In this document: piece by piece, positions 8,332 to 16,684 of the stretch
Layout of the letters: the number at the start of each line of letters is the position of its first letter
How positions within the stretch are numbered: the stretch's first letter is position 1
Origin: Chthonomonas sp035294505
Lineage (GTDB): Bacteria > Armatimonadota > Chthonomonadetes > Chthonomonadales > Chthonomonadaceae
Length of the DNA: 58,181 nucleotides
Assembly (NCBI RefSeq): GCF_035294505.1
Contig: NZ_DATGKU010000242.1
Coordinates: 1-58,181, forward strand
Direction: 5' to 3'
Position numbers and translations under genes: made by a program
The notes under the pieces: model-generated
What the model was told of the DNA's origin: nothing
Database searches by the model: none
Seen by the model: the letters and a program-made list of their open reading frames with translations, nothing else

Positions 8332-9246
8332 TTAGGTGCCAAGATACTCCTCTAACGCCCGCAAGCGTGCGGCCGCTTTCAGTTTTTTCATAGCCAGTAT
8401 CTCAATTTGGCGCACGCGCTCTCGCGAAAGATGGAGGGTCTCTCCTATCTTTTGTAGCATCTGTTCGCAGTTTCCCTCGAAGCCAAGCCGCAGGCGCATG
8501 ACCTCGGCCTCGCGTGGGGTAAGAACAGAGAAGAGGCTATCTATCTGTTGGCGCCGCTCCTCTTCGATCACGACCTCTTGAGGGTCTACGGTATCCTGGT
8601 CGTTCAGTAGCGCGAGAAGCGGTGTGTTCTCCTCTTCACCGACGAGTGTGTCGAGAGACAACGGCTCTTGCGCTGTTTGGAGCAGGAGGCGAACTTTAAC
8701 GACTGGCATCCCCAACCGTTCGGCGAGTTGTTCGGCCGTAGGTTCCTCCTGAAGTTCGGTGAGAAGCTGCAGACGCGCTTTTTCCAGGCGCCGCAGCGAT
8801 TCGGCAACATGGGCGGGCACGCGAATGGCTTTGGCCTTCGTATCTATGGCTCTGCTAATGGCCTGGCGTATCCATGGGGTGGCGTAGGTACTGAGTCGGC
8901 AGCCTCGCTGCGGATCGAAGCGTTCGACCGCTTTCATCAGACCGATCGCCCCTTCTTGGACGATATCTTCAAAGGAGATGAGGGACGTATGATAGTGTCG
9001 AGCAATGCCGACAACCAGGCGCATATTGGCCTCAACGAGCAGATTGCGTGCCTGCTGATCGCCTTGACGCGCGCGCTGTGCTAGCTCGATCTCCTCTTCC
9101 GCCGTGAGCAAGCGTCTACGCGTGAGGAATCGCAAGTAGGAAGCCCTCTCTTGAGGTTCCTCTGCGCTCTCCTGAGCAGATTTTGGCGGAGGGTCTAAGC
9201 AGTTAATAGACTTTCGGGACGATTCTTTTTTCCGCTCTTTCATCAT
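8332..9246 (-). CDS. RNA polymerase sigma-70 factor, SigA/group 2 type
   Basis: Directs RNA polymerase to promoters. The 304 residues contain region 1.2 (YLRFLTRRRLLTAEEEIELA, about 37-56), region 2 with the polymerase-binding DIVQEGAIGLMKAVERFDP and the -10-recognising WIRQAISRAI, region 3 (IRVPAHVAESL onward) and region 4 with the HTH ending LSRERVRQIE. Region 1.1 is missing, as in group 2 factors. The stretch before the region 4.2 helix (GNCEQMLQKIGETL) departs from the common form. It could be the primary factor of a lineage with a short N-terminus or an alternative factor. ATG 9246 and 9243 are both possible, with only a weak AAAGG upstream. Confidence 0.92.
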   Translation of the reverse strand: MMKERKKESSRKSINCLDPPPKSAQESAEEPQERASYLRFLTRRRLLTAEEEIELAQRARQGDQQARNLLVEANMRLVVGIARHYHTSLISFEDIVQEGAIGLMKAVERFDPQRGCRLSTYATPWIRQAISRAIDTKAKAIRVPAHVAESLRRLEKARLQLLTELQEEPTAEQLAERLGMPVVKVRLLLQTAQEPLSLDTLVGEEENTPLLALLNDQDTVDPQEVVIEEERRQQIDSLFSVLTPREAEVMRLRLGFEGNCEQMLQKIGETLHLSRERVRQIEILAMKKLKAAARLRALEEYLGT

Positions 9247-9337
9247 CTTGCGAACGCCTTTCGTTCAAATCGGATCGAGGTTCTAGAATGAGCGTGTCTC
9301 CAAGTAAGAGGTTCCCTATGGTATGTCCTCTCTATTC

Positions 9338-9354
9338 GTACAACATGGTACAAC
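9338..9354. promoter_or_regulatory. Tandem GTACAAC repeats upstream of the sigma factor gene
   Basis: GTACAAC occurs at 9338-9344 and again at 9348-9354, exactly 10 bases apart, so both copies face the same side of the helix. This suits a protein-binding site about 90 bases upstream of the sigma gene start. No binding protein can be named. Confidence 0.35.
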
Positions 9355-9462
9355 CTGTCTTTATGGCGAGGCAGGTTAGAGAACGTTCCTTACCTGTTTT
9401 CTTCCATAGGAGGGTTTACCTCATCGTTAGAAACCTAGGTCGTTTGCGAAAAACCGGTAAAT

Positions 9463-9497
9463 ACTCGTGTTTTACGCGCAACGAGCAAAACACGGGT
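9463..9497. other. 11-bp inverted repeat in the 475-base gap between the sigma gene and the propeller gene
   Basis: ACTCGTGTTTT and AAAACACGGGT pair over 11 positions (one G-T) around a 13-base loop. There is no immediate T-tract, so it is more likely an operator or leader hairpin than a terminator. Apart from this and the GTACAAC repeats, 9247-9721 holds only a Cys/Arg-rich open frame (9288-9725) that does not look like a gene. Confidence 0.4.
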
Positions 9498-9721
9498 GTT
9501 AGGATTTTTCTGCAAGTTTCTGTTTCTGTAGCCGTCGAGCGTGATACGAAGCGGGGACGGCCTTGTCTGCCCCTCCTTTGGCTTCCGGGTAAGGGAAGCG
9601 CGGCGTTCGCGTTCTGCCGATCGCATCTATACGAGCTAGCCTCACGGTGCCTCCTGAGGAAGTTCTTGCTGACCAGGAAGCTCGTTGAGGAACAACGTGC
9701 AGACGATAAGGAGATAAATCA

Positions 9722-11689
9722 ATGAGAGCACTTTCGAAATCATCCGCTGCACGGTCTCCAGATGTCTTCTTGCAAGACGTCGCGACGCCTCTTACTGCAT
9801 TAGACGATTTTTTTAGCAAAAATGTTTGCCGATTGGCAATCAACGGTCGGGGAACGTTATGTATCGGTACGGAAAAGGGGATTTTTTACCAAAACCGGCA
9901 CCGGGTTTATTCGGTCATCCCCAAGGTCCTAGGCTTTGGTTTTTTGACGGATAACCGTCTCGTTCAGTTGGGGGCTGAGAAGCTCGTTATTGAAGGAGCG
10001 GAGGCCATTCCCCTACCGCAAGGGATGCCTGTCATTGGGATGTCCATTTCCCCAGAAGGGGACATCTATGTCGCAACCCGTTCTGAGATATGGAGATGCG
10101 CAGAGGGAAAGTGGGAGCCTCTTACGATAGGCGTCTCTCTCTGCTCCTTCGTTGCCTGTGCCTACGGCACGTTTTGGATAGCGGGTAACAAGCGGCTCTA
10201 TCTATATGAGGGCGGCATGTTGCAGGATGTGGATGCCATAGCCCCTCCTCCCGTTCTTCCCGTGCGTTGTATGGATTTTGGAGCCGATGGGGTTTTGTGG
10301 ATAGGGACGAGGCACGGCGCTGCCTGTTTGCGCGATGGCAAGTGGCGATACTATGCTGGCAGACGCTGGCTGCCGGATGATGAGGTGCTCTCTATTGCGT
10401 CGGACCGAAGAGGCGGAGCCTGGATCGCGACGCGCGGTGGGGTTGTACACATAGAACGCCGTCCCATGACATTACTACAAAAGGCAGAACACTACCAACG
10501 CCTTACAGAACAACGGCATGAGCGTCACGGATACGTGGCCGAATGTTTTTTGACTCGGCCGGGCGACCTAGAGAGTGTGCTCCTTCAAGCCACAGATAAC
10601 GATGGACTATGGACCGCGCTGTATTTGGCCGCCCAATGTTTTCGCTATGCGGTGACACGAAATAAGGAGGCGGCAGAGCGAGCACGGCGCTCTTTGCGAG
10701 CACTTCTGGACTTGGTTTATGTTACAGGCATTCCCGGTTTCCCTGCTCGTGCGCTTATCCGTCCTGGCGAGCGGGTGTTTCAGTCGGACCCCGGCCCGAA
10801 TTGGTACCTATCTCCCACCATGCCGAACACCTTTTTCAAGGGGGATACCTCCTCCGATGAGATTGATGGCCACTATTTGGCATGGTATCTTTACCATAAA
10901 CTGGTGGCCAATAAAGAGGAGAAGGCAGAGATCGCCACGGTCTGCCGTTGTGTGACCGACCATATTCTCGACCATAGTTTCACTTTAGTGGGGCCGGATG
11001 GTAAGGTGACCTCGTGGGGTGTTTGGTCTCCGGAGAAGATCAACGACGACCCGGAATGGCAGGAAGAGCGGGGATTGAACGCTTTGGAGATTCTCTCGCA
11101 TTTACGGGTTGCAATGTATCTATGCCCTTGCCTACGCTATGAGGAGGCGTATCGGTACCTAATACAGAAGCATCATTATGCGCTAAACACACTCCTGCAG
11201 AAAGTGCTGCCTCCAATGGGCACCGATAACCATTCCGACGACGAGCTGGCAGCTTGCGCCTACTATCCCTTATTGCAACTGGAGACGGACCCCTCGCTAC
11301 GTGCTCTCTACCTTCTTAGTTTGGAGCGGACACAACGAATACTGCGGCCACAACGTTCCGCCCTACACAACATTCTCTATGCCGCCTGCACCGGCAGGAA
11401 GGAGGATGTTGCCGCTGCGCTCACTTGGTTAGAGGAAAGTCCGCTGGATTTGCGGAATTGGGCTATGAAAAACAGCCATCGCAGGGATGTAAAAATCGCT
11501 TTAGAACGCGATAGGTTCGGTCGAGTGCAGTTGGCGGAGGCGCTGTCTCCGGCAGAGGTGGGGGTCTATAAGTGGAATATGAACCCCTTTGTGGCCGACT
11601 CGGTAGGGGAAGGCGAGGTGGAGTTAGACGGATCGCATTGGTTGTTGCCGTATTGGATGGGGCGCTACCATGGGTTGATCGAGGGTTGA
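9722..11689 (+). CDS. Propeller-repeat protein with a helical C-terminal half
   Basis: Not assigned to a named family. The 655 residues fall into two parts. Residues about 30-260 carry repeated blades of the two-component-regulator propeller type (GTLCIGTEKGIF, GTFWIAGNKRLYL, GVLWIGTRHGAAC, GGAWIATRGGVV). Residues about 265-650 are helix-rich with aromatic and acidic patches (WYLSPTMPNTFFKGDTSSDE, DEIDGHYLAWYLYH) and look like an alpha/alpha toroid of the kind found in glycosidases or lyases. No signal peptide or membrane helix, so it appears cytoplasmic. ATG with AAGGAG 8 bases upstream. Enzyme activity is not established. Confidence 0.85.
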   Translation: MRALSKSSAARSPDVFLQDVATPLTALDDFFSKNVCRLAINGRGTLCIGTEKGIFYQNRHRVYSVIPKVLGFGFLTDNRLVQLGAEKLVIEGAEAIPLPQGMPVIGMSISPEGDIYVATRSEIWRCAEGKWEPLTIGVSLCSFVACAYGTFWIAGNKRLYLYEGGMLQDVDAIAPPPVLPVRCMDFGADGVLWIGTRHGAACLRDGKWRYYAGRRWLPDDEVLSIASDRRGGAWIATRGGVVHIERRPMTLLQKAEHYQRLTEQRHERHGYVAECFLTRPGDLESVLLQATDNDGLWTALYLAAQCFRYAVTRNKEAAERARRSLRALLDLVYVTGIPGFPARALIRPGERVFQSDPGPNWYLSPTMPNTFFKGDTSSDEIDGHYLAWYLYHKLVANKEEKAEIATVCRCVTDHILDHSFTLVGPDGKVTSWGVWSPEKINDDPEWQEERGLNALEILSHLRVAMYLCPCLRYEEAYRYLIQKHHYALNTLLQKVLPPMGTDNHSDDELAACAYYPLLQLETDPSLRALYLLSLERTQRILRPQRSALHNILYAACTGRKEDVAAALTWLEESPLDLRNWAMKNSHRRDVKIALERDRFGRVQLAEALSPAEVGVYKWNMNPFVADSVGEGEVELDGSHWLLPYWMGRYHGLIEG

Positions 11690-11703
11690 TGGCTGATGCG
11701 GCG

Positions 11704-12471
11704 TTATTCATGTGGCGGGGTATCCGTTAGTCCGTTGGGGTGACCTCCGTTCCAATTGTAGATGTCGTCGCCTATACGGCCGTAGAGGGGATCGTGTGGG
11801 CCATCGGCAGGGCCGTAGTGTGCTACACGAAGCGATTTCGCGTGGCCATCGGCCGCAACGACGGCCATTTTGCCAAAGTGTGTGGATGGATAGCACACAA
11901 GTCCTTGTACACGGTCGGTTGTGTCGCCGTAGTCGAGGCGAGCGATAGAGTGTGGTGTTGGCGTTCTGTTATTTCCACGTCCTGTATGGCTCCACATGGG
12001 GCCGGCCTCCACAAGCAGGACGGTTTGTTCGGGCAGCTCCAAATTATCGAGTGAGAAGGGACCCTTGCTAAAGACACCGAAGAAGCGGCGATTGAGTGCG
12101 TAGGATGTGGGGATGCGGTAGCGATGGGTTGGGTCGGTAAGCGGATGGGGAGCGGCGCTAATGGGATTGGCCGGGTTATCGAGCAGCCCTGGGAGTGAGG
12201 AGAGATAGCCTTGCGCACGAACCGGCCATGTGAGGGGAGGTGCCCCTTTAGGAAACGCTACCGGCGGCATAAGGCAGCCATCATAGTCTTGGGCATAGAG
12301 CTGTAACGAGTCGGCCAAGCGTCTAAGGTTCGACAAGCTTCTTTCTTGATCGATCTCACCCTGTTGCCAATGGAGGAGGGGCAGCAGAGCGAGCATGAGG
12401 CCTAGCAGGATGAGGGTGATGATCGCTAGAGAAACTGGTGGGCGCGATGTTGGCTCAGTAGGGCCACTCAT
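11704..12471 (-). CDS. Pseudopilin-like protein lacking a prepilin cleavage site
   Basis: 255 residues. A single N-terminal membrane helix (about 14-34) is followed by RSLSNLRRLADSLQLYAQDYDG, which matches the post-helix segment of DUF1559/type II pseudopilins (compare CLSNEKQLAMGLIMYVQDYDG in the gene at 34688). The end has the same VVAADGHAKSL feature as the VFVDGHAKY of that family. But the GFTLIE-type processing motif is missing; the N-terminus is MSGPTEPTSRPPVS. It is therefore probably a membrane-anchored relative that is not processed by prepilin peptidase. Its start overlaps the end of the upstream permease gene by 17 bases, so the two are translationally coupled. Confidence 0.85.
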   Translation of the reverse strand: MSGPTEPTSRPPVSLAIITLILLGLMLALLPLLHWQQGEIDQERSLSNLRRLADSLQLYAQDYDGCLMPPVAFPKGAPPLTWPVRAQGYLSSLPGLLDNPANPISAAPHPLTDPTHRYRIPTSYALNRRFFGVFSKGPFSLDNLELPEQTVLLVEAGPMWSHTGRGNNRTPTPHSIARLDYGDTTDRVQGLVCYPSTHFGKMAVVAADGHAKSLRVAHYGPADGPHDPLYGRIGDDIYNWNGGHPNGLTDTPPHE

Positions 12472-14161
12472 AGGCCTCCAACCTTCGGGAGCCGATCTCT
12501 ATGGGGAGGATGACTGCAAGAAGCGAGATGAGAAGAAATAGGCAGACGCCTGTTGGGATAAGCAGGGTTTTTGCCGGCAGATAGTCGGCTGCGGCCAGGG
12601 CAGCGAGGGCGAGTGCGGCGCCGGCGCTAAGGACATAGAGGGTAGCGGCTACGAAACCAAGGATAAGCGCCCAAGGGCTGACCCTTACGGCAGGGTTATC
12701 GTGAAGAAATCGGGGAAAGATGGCCGAGAAGCCTACGCCGATACCGCAAAGCCCGGCCGAGAAGATGACGGCGATTCCAAGCAGTGGCATCACCTCCAGA
12801 AACTTCCCGTGGAAGCAGATGCCGTCGAGAGTTCCAAGAAGCAGCCCAAAGCCTCCGGAGATGCCGGTGCTGGTGAGCCACTTAGCAAAAAGATTGTGGC
12901 GAATCGTTATGGGGGCCGTAAGAACGAGCCAATAGCCCTGCCCCTCCATGCCCAACAGAGAGAGGCTAAGGATGGATGTTTGGGTGTAGAGGATAATGCC
13001 GAGCAGCATGGCTGCAAGATAGAAAAGGAGACCTCGCGTGTCGGGGGAGTGATCGTGCAGGGCAAGTACAAAGGGCACCGCGAAGAGAATGGCCGGTACG
13101 GCCAGCTGGGAGAGGAGCACCGAGTCGCGCAGGATAAGATGAAGGTCGCGTTCTACAAGCCCACCGATCGGCTCCGGAAGCAGGCGGCGGAGTAGGGTTT
13201 GTTCATGTGGATTGGACGTGCGAACTGTGCGAGAACGCTCATTGGTGAGCGTTTCGACCGAGATAGTGTGACGGCCGATGAGGAGCACCATGCCGAAGAG
13301 AAATCCGTTGCTAACAAGGAGGGCGAGCGCAGAAGATAGGGCGCTGCTTAAAGGTTGCTGCCCACCGAGGGCGAGCAACACCGCAGCGAACCAGCTTGAA
13401 GGTGCCAAACGAGCGGTGAGGGGCACGGTATGCGGAACCACAGGATAGGGAAGCGCATGCGCATTGGCGAGGAGGGCAAAGAGCGGTGAATGGGGTACTG
13501 CGACGGCGATGTCGAGGCAGATGAGGGCGCCCATAAGCACATTCAGGAGACTGATGACGGCACGCATGCGCGCGAGGCCTGCGATGCGAAGCAGAACGAT
13601 GAGCCCTAGGGCCACCAACAAGGCGGGTAGAAGGAGAAAGAGAAAGGTGAGCGGAACGAGCAGCAGCCATGCAATGGGAGATAGGGAGAGGGCAAGGCCC
13701 GATGCAAGAACAGCCGGCACTCCCAAGGCGGAGAACTGTAGGGAGTTAATGATGGTGGCTTCAATGAGGCGGGCGGTGAGGATAGCCCAAGAGGGAAGTG
13801 GTGTAGAAAAAAGGAGGGTATAGTCCTCGGCAAGCAGCAAGGTCGAGGCCACAAACGGGACGGAGCCGGCCAGAAGCAGGAGGAAAAGGTAGTAATAGAG
13901 CTGGAAAAGGCTTTCTTGAAGGATACCCAGTTTCTGAGCGGCGACTAAAGCCCAGAGAAAGAAGACACAGGTAAAGCCAAAAGTGGCCAGGCCGGCGACG
14001 GCAACGGCCATCGCGCCAACCGGTTGGTTGTGTAAAGAGGTTCGGCAACTGTTTTTAAGCGCCAGCAGGTGAAGGCGCAACAGAAAAAAGAGCATTCCGT
14101 TTCCGCAGTATCTGGAAAGATTGACCGCTTCCATTTTAGCACAAGCCAGCACGCTCGCCAT
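12455..14161 (-). CDS. ABC-2 type permease-like membrane protein
   Basis: 568 residues with about 12-14 hydrophobic segments arranged as two similar halves, separated by a charged stretch (ETLTNERSRTVRTSNPHEQT, then LVERDLHLILRD). This resembles the two-half ABC-2/putative ABC exporter permeases. No ATPase gene is adjacent. The start is uncertain: ATG 14161 has AAGG 5 bases upstream, ATG 14134 has none, and ATG 14095 (MLFFLLRLHLL) has GGAAACGGA and fits best as a membrane-protein start. The longest is reported. Downstream, overlapping by 17 bases, is the pseudopilin-like gene. Confidence 0.82.
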   Translation of the reverse strand: MASVLACAKMEAVNLSRYCGNGMLFFLLRLHLLALKNSCRTSLHNQPVGAMAVAVAGLATFGFTCVFFLWALVAAQKLGILQESLFQLYYYLFLLLLAGSVPFVASTLLLAEDYTLLFSTPLPSWAILTARLIEATIINSLQFSALGVPAVLASGLALSLSPIAWLLLVPLTFLFLLLPALLVALGLIVLLRIAGLARMRAVISLLNVLMGALICLDIAVAVPHSPLFALLANAHALPYPVVPHTVPLTARLAPSSWFAAVLLALGGQQPLSSALSSALALLVSNGFLFGMVLLIGRHTISVETLTNERSRTVRTSNPHEQTLLRRLLPEPIGGLVERDLHLILRDSVLLSQLAVPAILFAVPFVLALHDHSPDTRGLLFYLAAMLLGIILYTQTSILSLSLLGMEGQGYWLVLTAPITIRHNLFAKWLTSTGISGGFGLLLGTLDGICFHGKFLEVMPLLGIAVIFSAGLCGIGVGFSAIFPRFLHDNPAVRVSPWALILGFVAATLYVLSAGAALALAALAAADYLPAKTLLIPTGVCLFLLISLLAVILPIEIGSRRLEAYEWPY

Positions 14162-14237
14162 GCGCCTTGCAATCTGGGAGTGTCCACGAGTGAGAGCGAA
14201 CCCTCGTTTGGCTAAACAGTCCTTCCGCCGACTCGCC

Positions 14238-14258
14238 TAGTGGGTGGTGAACCCACTA
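14238..14258. promoter_or_regulatory. Palindrome between the permease gene and ccmB
   Basis: TAGTGGGT, 5 bases, ACCCACTA: a perfect 8-bp inverted repeat. It lies just downstream of a minus-strand TAAAAT (plus 14267-14272), i.e. near the predicted start of the permease transcript, which suits a repressor operator. The gap 14162-14473 (312 bases) otherwise contains only the two divergent -10 boxes. Confidence 0.4.
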
Positions 14259-14297
14259 CCGCGTCCATTTTACCGGTTCCCTTTCCAAGAAGGGGGG

Positions 14298-14303
14298 TAT
14301 AAT
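14298..14303 (+). promoter_or_regulatory. Candidate -10 box for the ccm operon
   Basis: Exact TATAAT on the plus strand after GGGGGG. The hexamer 17 bases upstream (GGTTCC) is a poor -35, so the promoter may need an activator. Leader to ccmB would be about 165 bases. Confidence 0.4.
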
Positions 14304-14473
14304 TACCAGGTAGAGCGAGTAGGGTAATGAGCGCGGCTACGTGTGCAGGGAGTTTGCACCAGCATGTTACCGATGATCTGGAGGTTTTGGCGAAATTGCC
14401 GATACTTAGAAAGTGCCTAACCAGCACGGAGGCGGAGGGCTGTGGCTGATAGATGTGTGCGAGAGGAGCGTAA

Positions 14474-15256
14474 ATGTTGACGGAGGTGGGTGCGGCGCAG
14501 GCCTCTGCAACAGAGTGGCGTGGCAGCTGTCTAAAGAGACAGGGGGAATGGTTTCGGCAAGCACGAACGATCCTGATGAAAGACCTGAAGGCGGAGCTGC
14601 GCACGCGGGTAGCTCTTTGTGCCGTAGGTGTCTTTACCTTCGCCTCACTGCTGTTGTTGGCGTTGGCCACGGAAAGTTTAAAGCAAGAACTGGTGGCCGA
14701 TCCACGAGGTGTGATGCGGCCGGCGTGGAACGCGCCGGCAAAAATGGGGATGCTTTGGGTGCTGCTCTGTTTTGCTGCTTTCTCCGGTCTGTCGCATGCC
14801 TTTGTGCATGAGGAGGAGACGGGTACGGCGTTTACATTGCGGCTCTATGCGTCGCCAGAGGCAGTTTACGCGGGAAAGTTATTGTTTAACCTGCTGCTAT
14901 TGTGCGGTGTCGCTATGGTTGTGACACCGATCTATATGGCGATTACCGGTTTGCCGATAGGCCAGCCCATCGCCTTTCTGGTGCTTATGTTGAGCGGTTG
15001 TTTGGGCTTGGCCAGTACGGCCACCATTATAGCCGCTCTAACATCTAAAGCGCGGGGAAGTGGAGCGCTCTATGGGGCGGTAGGACTGCCGACGTTGGTG
15101 GTATTTCTACTGCTCTTGCTGAATGCAGCTGGGTCGCTTTACATGCGGGGAGCGCCGGCGATTTTACACGTAAAGAATATCGGGGGAGTGCTGAGTTTCG
15201 GCGTGCTGATCGTGGCGGTTTCGGCCCTGCTGTTCAATTATGTTTGGGAAGATTAA
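14474..15256 (+). CDS. ccmB: Heme exporter subunit CcmB
   Basis: Membrane subunit of the CcmABCD complex that releases heme-loaded CcmE for cytochrome c maturation. 260 residues, six membrane segments and the CcmB pattern LMKDLKAELRTR near the start, GMLWVLLCFAAFSGLSHAF and EEETGTAFTLRLYASPEAVYAGK. An N-terminal extension of about 33 residues precedes the conserved part. ATG with GAGGAG 5 bases upstream. First gene of ccmBCDEF; the partner ATPase ccmA is not next to it, which is unusual. Its stop TAA overlaps the ccmC start (TAATG). Confidence 0.93.
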   Translation: MLTEVGAAQASATEWRGSCLKRQGEWFRQARTILMKDLKAELRTRVALCAVGVFTFASLLLLALATESLKQELVADPRGVMRPAWNAPAKMGMLWVLLCFAAFSGLSHAFVHEEETGTAFTLRLYASPEAVYAGKLLFNLLLLCGVAMVVTPIYMAITGLPIGQPIAFLVLMLSGCLGLASTATIIAALTSKARGSGALYGAVGLPTLVVFLLLLLNAAGSLYMRGAPAILHVKNIGGVLSFGVLIVAVSALLFNYVWED

Positions 15257-16056
15257 TGATGACGGCTATACATAATAAAGAGTTGGATGAGGCTCAGGTT
15301 CGTCCTGAACGGCGTTCAGGCACGCTGTCGGGTGCATGGTGGAAGATCGGGGTGGGTCTTTTGATGACCTATGTCATTGTAGGAGCTTTCTTCATTGCAA
15401 AAGGCGCCGTGGGGTTCGGCAAGCAAGGCGATCCGGCCCGAATCGTCTTTTTTCACGTTCCCTGTGCGATTCTCTCGTCTATCGCCTACTTTGTGGGAGT
15501 TGTTTATGCGGTTCTTTGTTTGTCGGCCTTACGGCGAGGAGAGCGAAGCAAAGCGACCCTACACGACATAAAGTCGGCAACGGCGATGGAGCTTGGTTTT
15601 CTCTTCTGTCTGTTGGCAACGGTTACCGGCTCCGTATTTGCCGGCGTGCAGTGGGGAAGCTTTTGGAACTGGGACCCGCGTGAAACCTCCATTGTGATCA
15701 TGCTGCTGCTTTATGCCTCCTATCTCGTATTGCGGGGGGCCTTAGGAGAGCATTTAGACAGAAGACAGCGACTTAGCAGCGTGTACGCCCTTGTGGCGTT
15801 GGTACCGGCCCAATATCTTATTTGGGCTGTTCCGCGTTTGGTGCAGACGATGCACCCAACCACGACCCTCTCCGACCCGTCCAACACGAGTCTGAGCTAC
15901 AAACTGGTGCTCTACCCGTCCTTCCTTGCATTTACGTTGCTGTTCGTCTGGCTATTTCAACTCCGTGTGCGACAGGTACAGCTGAGCCTTTGGCAAAGAA
16001 CGCAGAAGGCCGTGAGGCAAGAGCACTTCGCTGAGAAATTTAAGGAAAAGGAATAG
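15256..16056 (+). CDS. ccmC: Heme-handling protein CcmC
   Basis: Presents heme to CcmE on the periplasmic side of the membrane. 266 residues, six membrane segments, tryptophan-rich WWD motif WGSFWNWDPRETS in the middle, and flanking histidines in FFHVPCAI and TMHPT suited to axial heme ligation. The frame extends upstream to TTG 15244, but ATG 15256 is preferred because it shares a base with the ccmB stop; ATG 15259 is also possible. Translation is probably coupled to ccmB. Confidence 0.93.
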   Translation: MMTAIHNKELDEAQVRPERRSGTLSGAWWKIGVGLLMTYVIVGAFFIAKGAVGFGKQGDPARIVFFHVPCAILSSIAYFVGVVYAVLCLSALRRGERSKATLHDIKSATAMELGFLFCLLATVTGSVFAGVQWGSFWNWDPRETSIVIMLLLYASYLVLRGALGEHLDRRQRLSSVYALVALVPAQYLIWAVPRLVQTMHPTTTLSDPSNTSLSYKLVLYPSFLAFTLLFVWLFQLRVRQVQLSLWQRTQKAVRQEHFAEKFKEKE

Positions 16057-16067
16057 GAGTGTATTGG

Positions 16068-16205
16068 ATGAGCCACTCAACCGTTCTATTTTTTGTGATG
16101 CTGGTGCCGCTGATCGTGTGGTTAGGCCTCTTTAGTTATCTCCTCATGGTAGATCGTGCCATTCGGCGCATGGAGATTCGTATAGAGGAGAAGGAGGTTC
16201 TATAA
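16068..16205 (+). CDS. ccmD: CcmD-like small membrane protein
   Basis: 45 residues: one membrane helix (about 6-28, LFFVMLVPLIVWLGLFSYLL) followed by a charged helix (RAIRRMEIRIEEKE), the layout of CcmD, which holds CcmC and CcmE together in the heme-release complex. ATG with AGGAG 8 bases upstream, 11 bases after the ccmC stop and 5 bases before ccmE. Position and topology rather than sequence identity support the name, as CcmD proteins are poorly conserved. Confidence 0.82.
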   Translation: MSHSTVLFFVMLVPLIVWLGLFSYLLMVDRAIRRMEIRIEEKEVL

Positions 16206-16210
16206 CGCCG

Positions 16211-16681
16211 ATGCAGGGTTTAGAGGAAGTGTTAGGCTCATCGCCGACGCGGCGTGGCGCAAGTGGATTCAGGCTCGGACCGATCATTGCGGGGTTGATC
16301 ATCAGTCTCGCCATCGGTTTCACGCTTTGGGCGTTTACCAGTTCGATGACGCCGTATGTAGACATCGCCACCGCCCTGCGAAGCACCGGCCCTGTGCAGG
16401 TGCGGGGAAAGATTCTGCACCAAACTGTGCGCTGGGACTCTCAAATGAAAGCGCTTACCTTCATTTTACAGGACCCCCATAATCAGACCATTGAGGTGGT
16501 CTATAAGGGGGCGAAGCCAGAGAGCTTTGATACGGCGCCTGAAACCGCCGTCACGGGCACCGTGCAACACTTGCCGAACGGCCAGACGGTTTTTGTTTCA
16601 ACGAGCATGGTGGTAAAATGTCCCTCAAAGTACGATGACAGTCGAAAGCCCTTGCCCTATGGCAAGGGAGGGATATCTTAG
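16211..16681 (+). CDS. ccmE: Heme chaperone CcmE, CxxxY variant
   Basis: Carries heme in the periplasm from CcmC to CcmF. 156 residues: N-terminal anchor helix (about 23-43), then an OB-fold domain (VQVRGKILHQTVRWD, LTFILQDPHNQTIEVVYKG, VTGTVQHLPNGQTVF). Where classical CcmE has the covalent heme histidine in an HxxxY context, this has C137-PSK-Y141. This CxxxY form is known from archaea and some sulfate reducers (System I*). ATG lies 5 bases after ccmD with GGAG upstream. Confidence 0.92.
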   Translation: MQGLEEVLGSSPTRRGASGFRLGPIIAGLIISLAIGFTLWAFTSSMTPYVDIATALRSTGPVQVRGKILHQTVRWDSQMKALTFILQDPHNQTIEVVYKGAKPESFDTAPETAVTGTVQHLPNGQTVFVSTSMVVKCPSKYDDSRKPLPYGKGGIS

Positions 16682-16684
16682 CCC

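Noticed and set aside
9288..9725. 145-codon open frame ending in ATGA overlap with the propeller gene
   Set aside because: Basic, Cys- and Arg-rich, no family resemblance or ribosome binding site; it crosses the hairpin and repeats of the gap. The overlap is probably chance.
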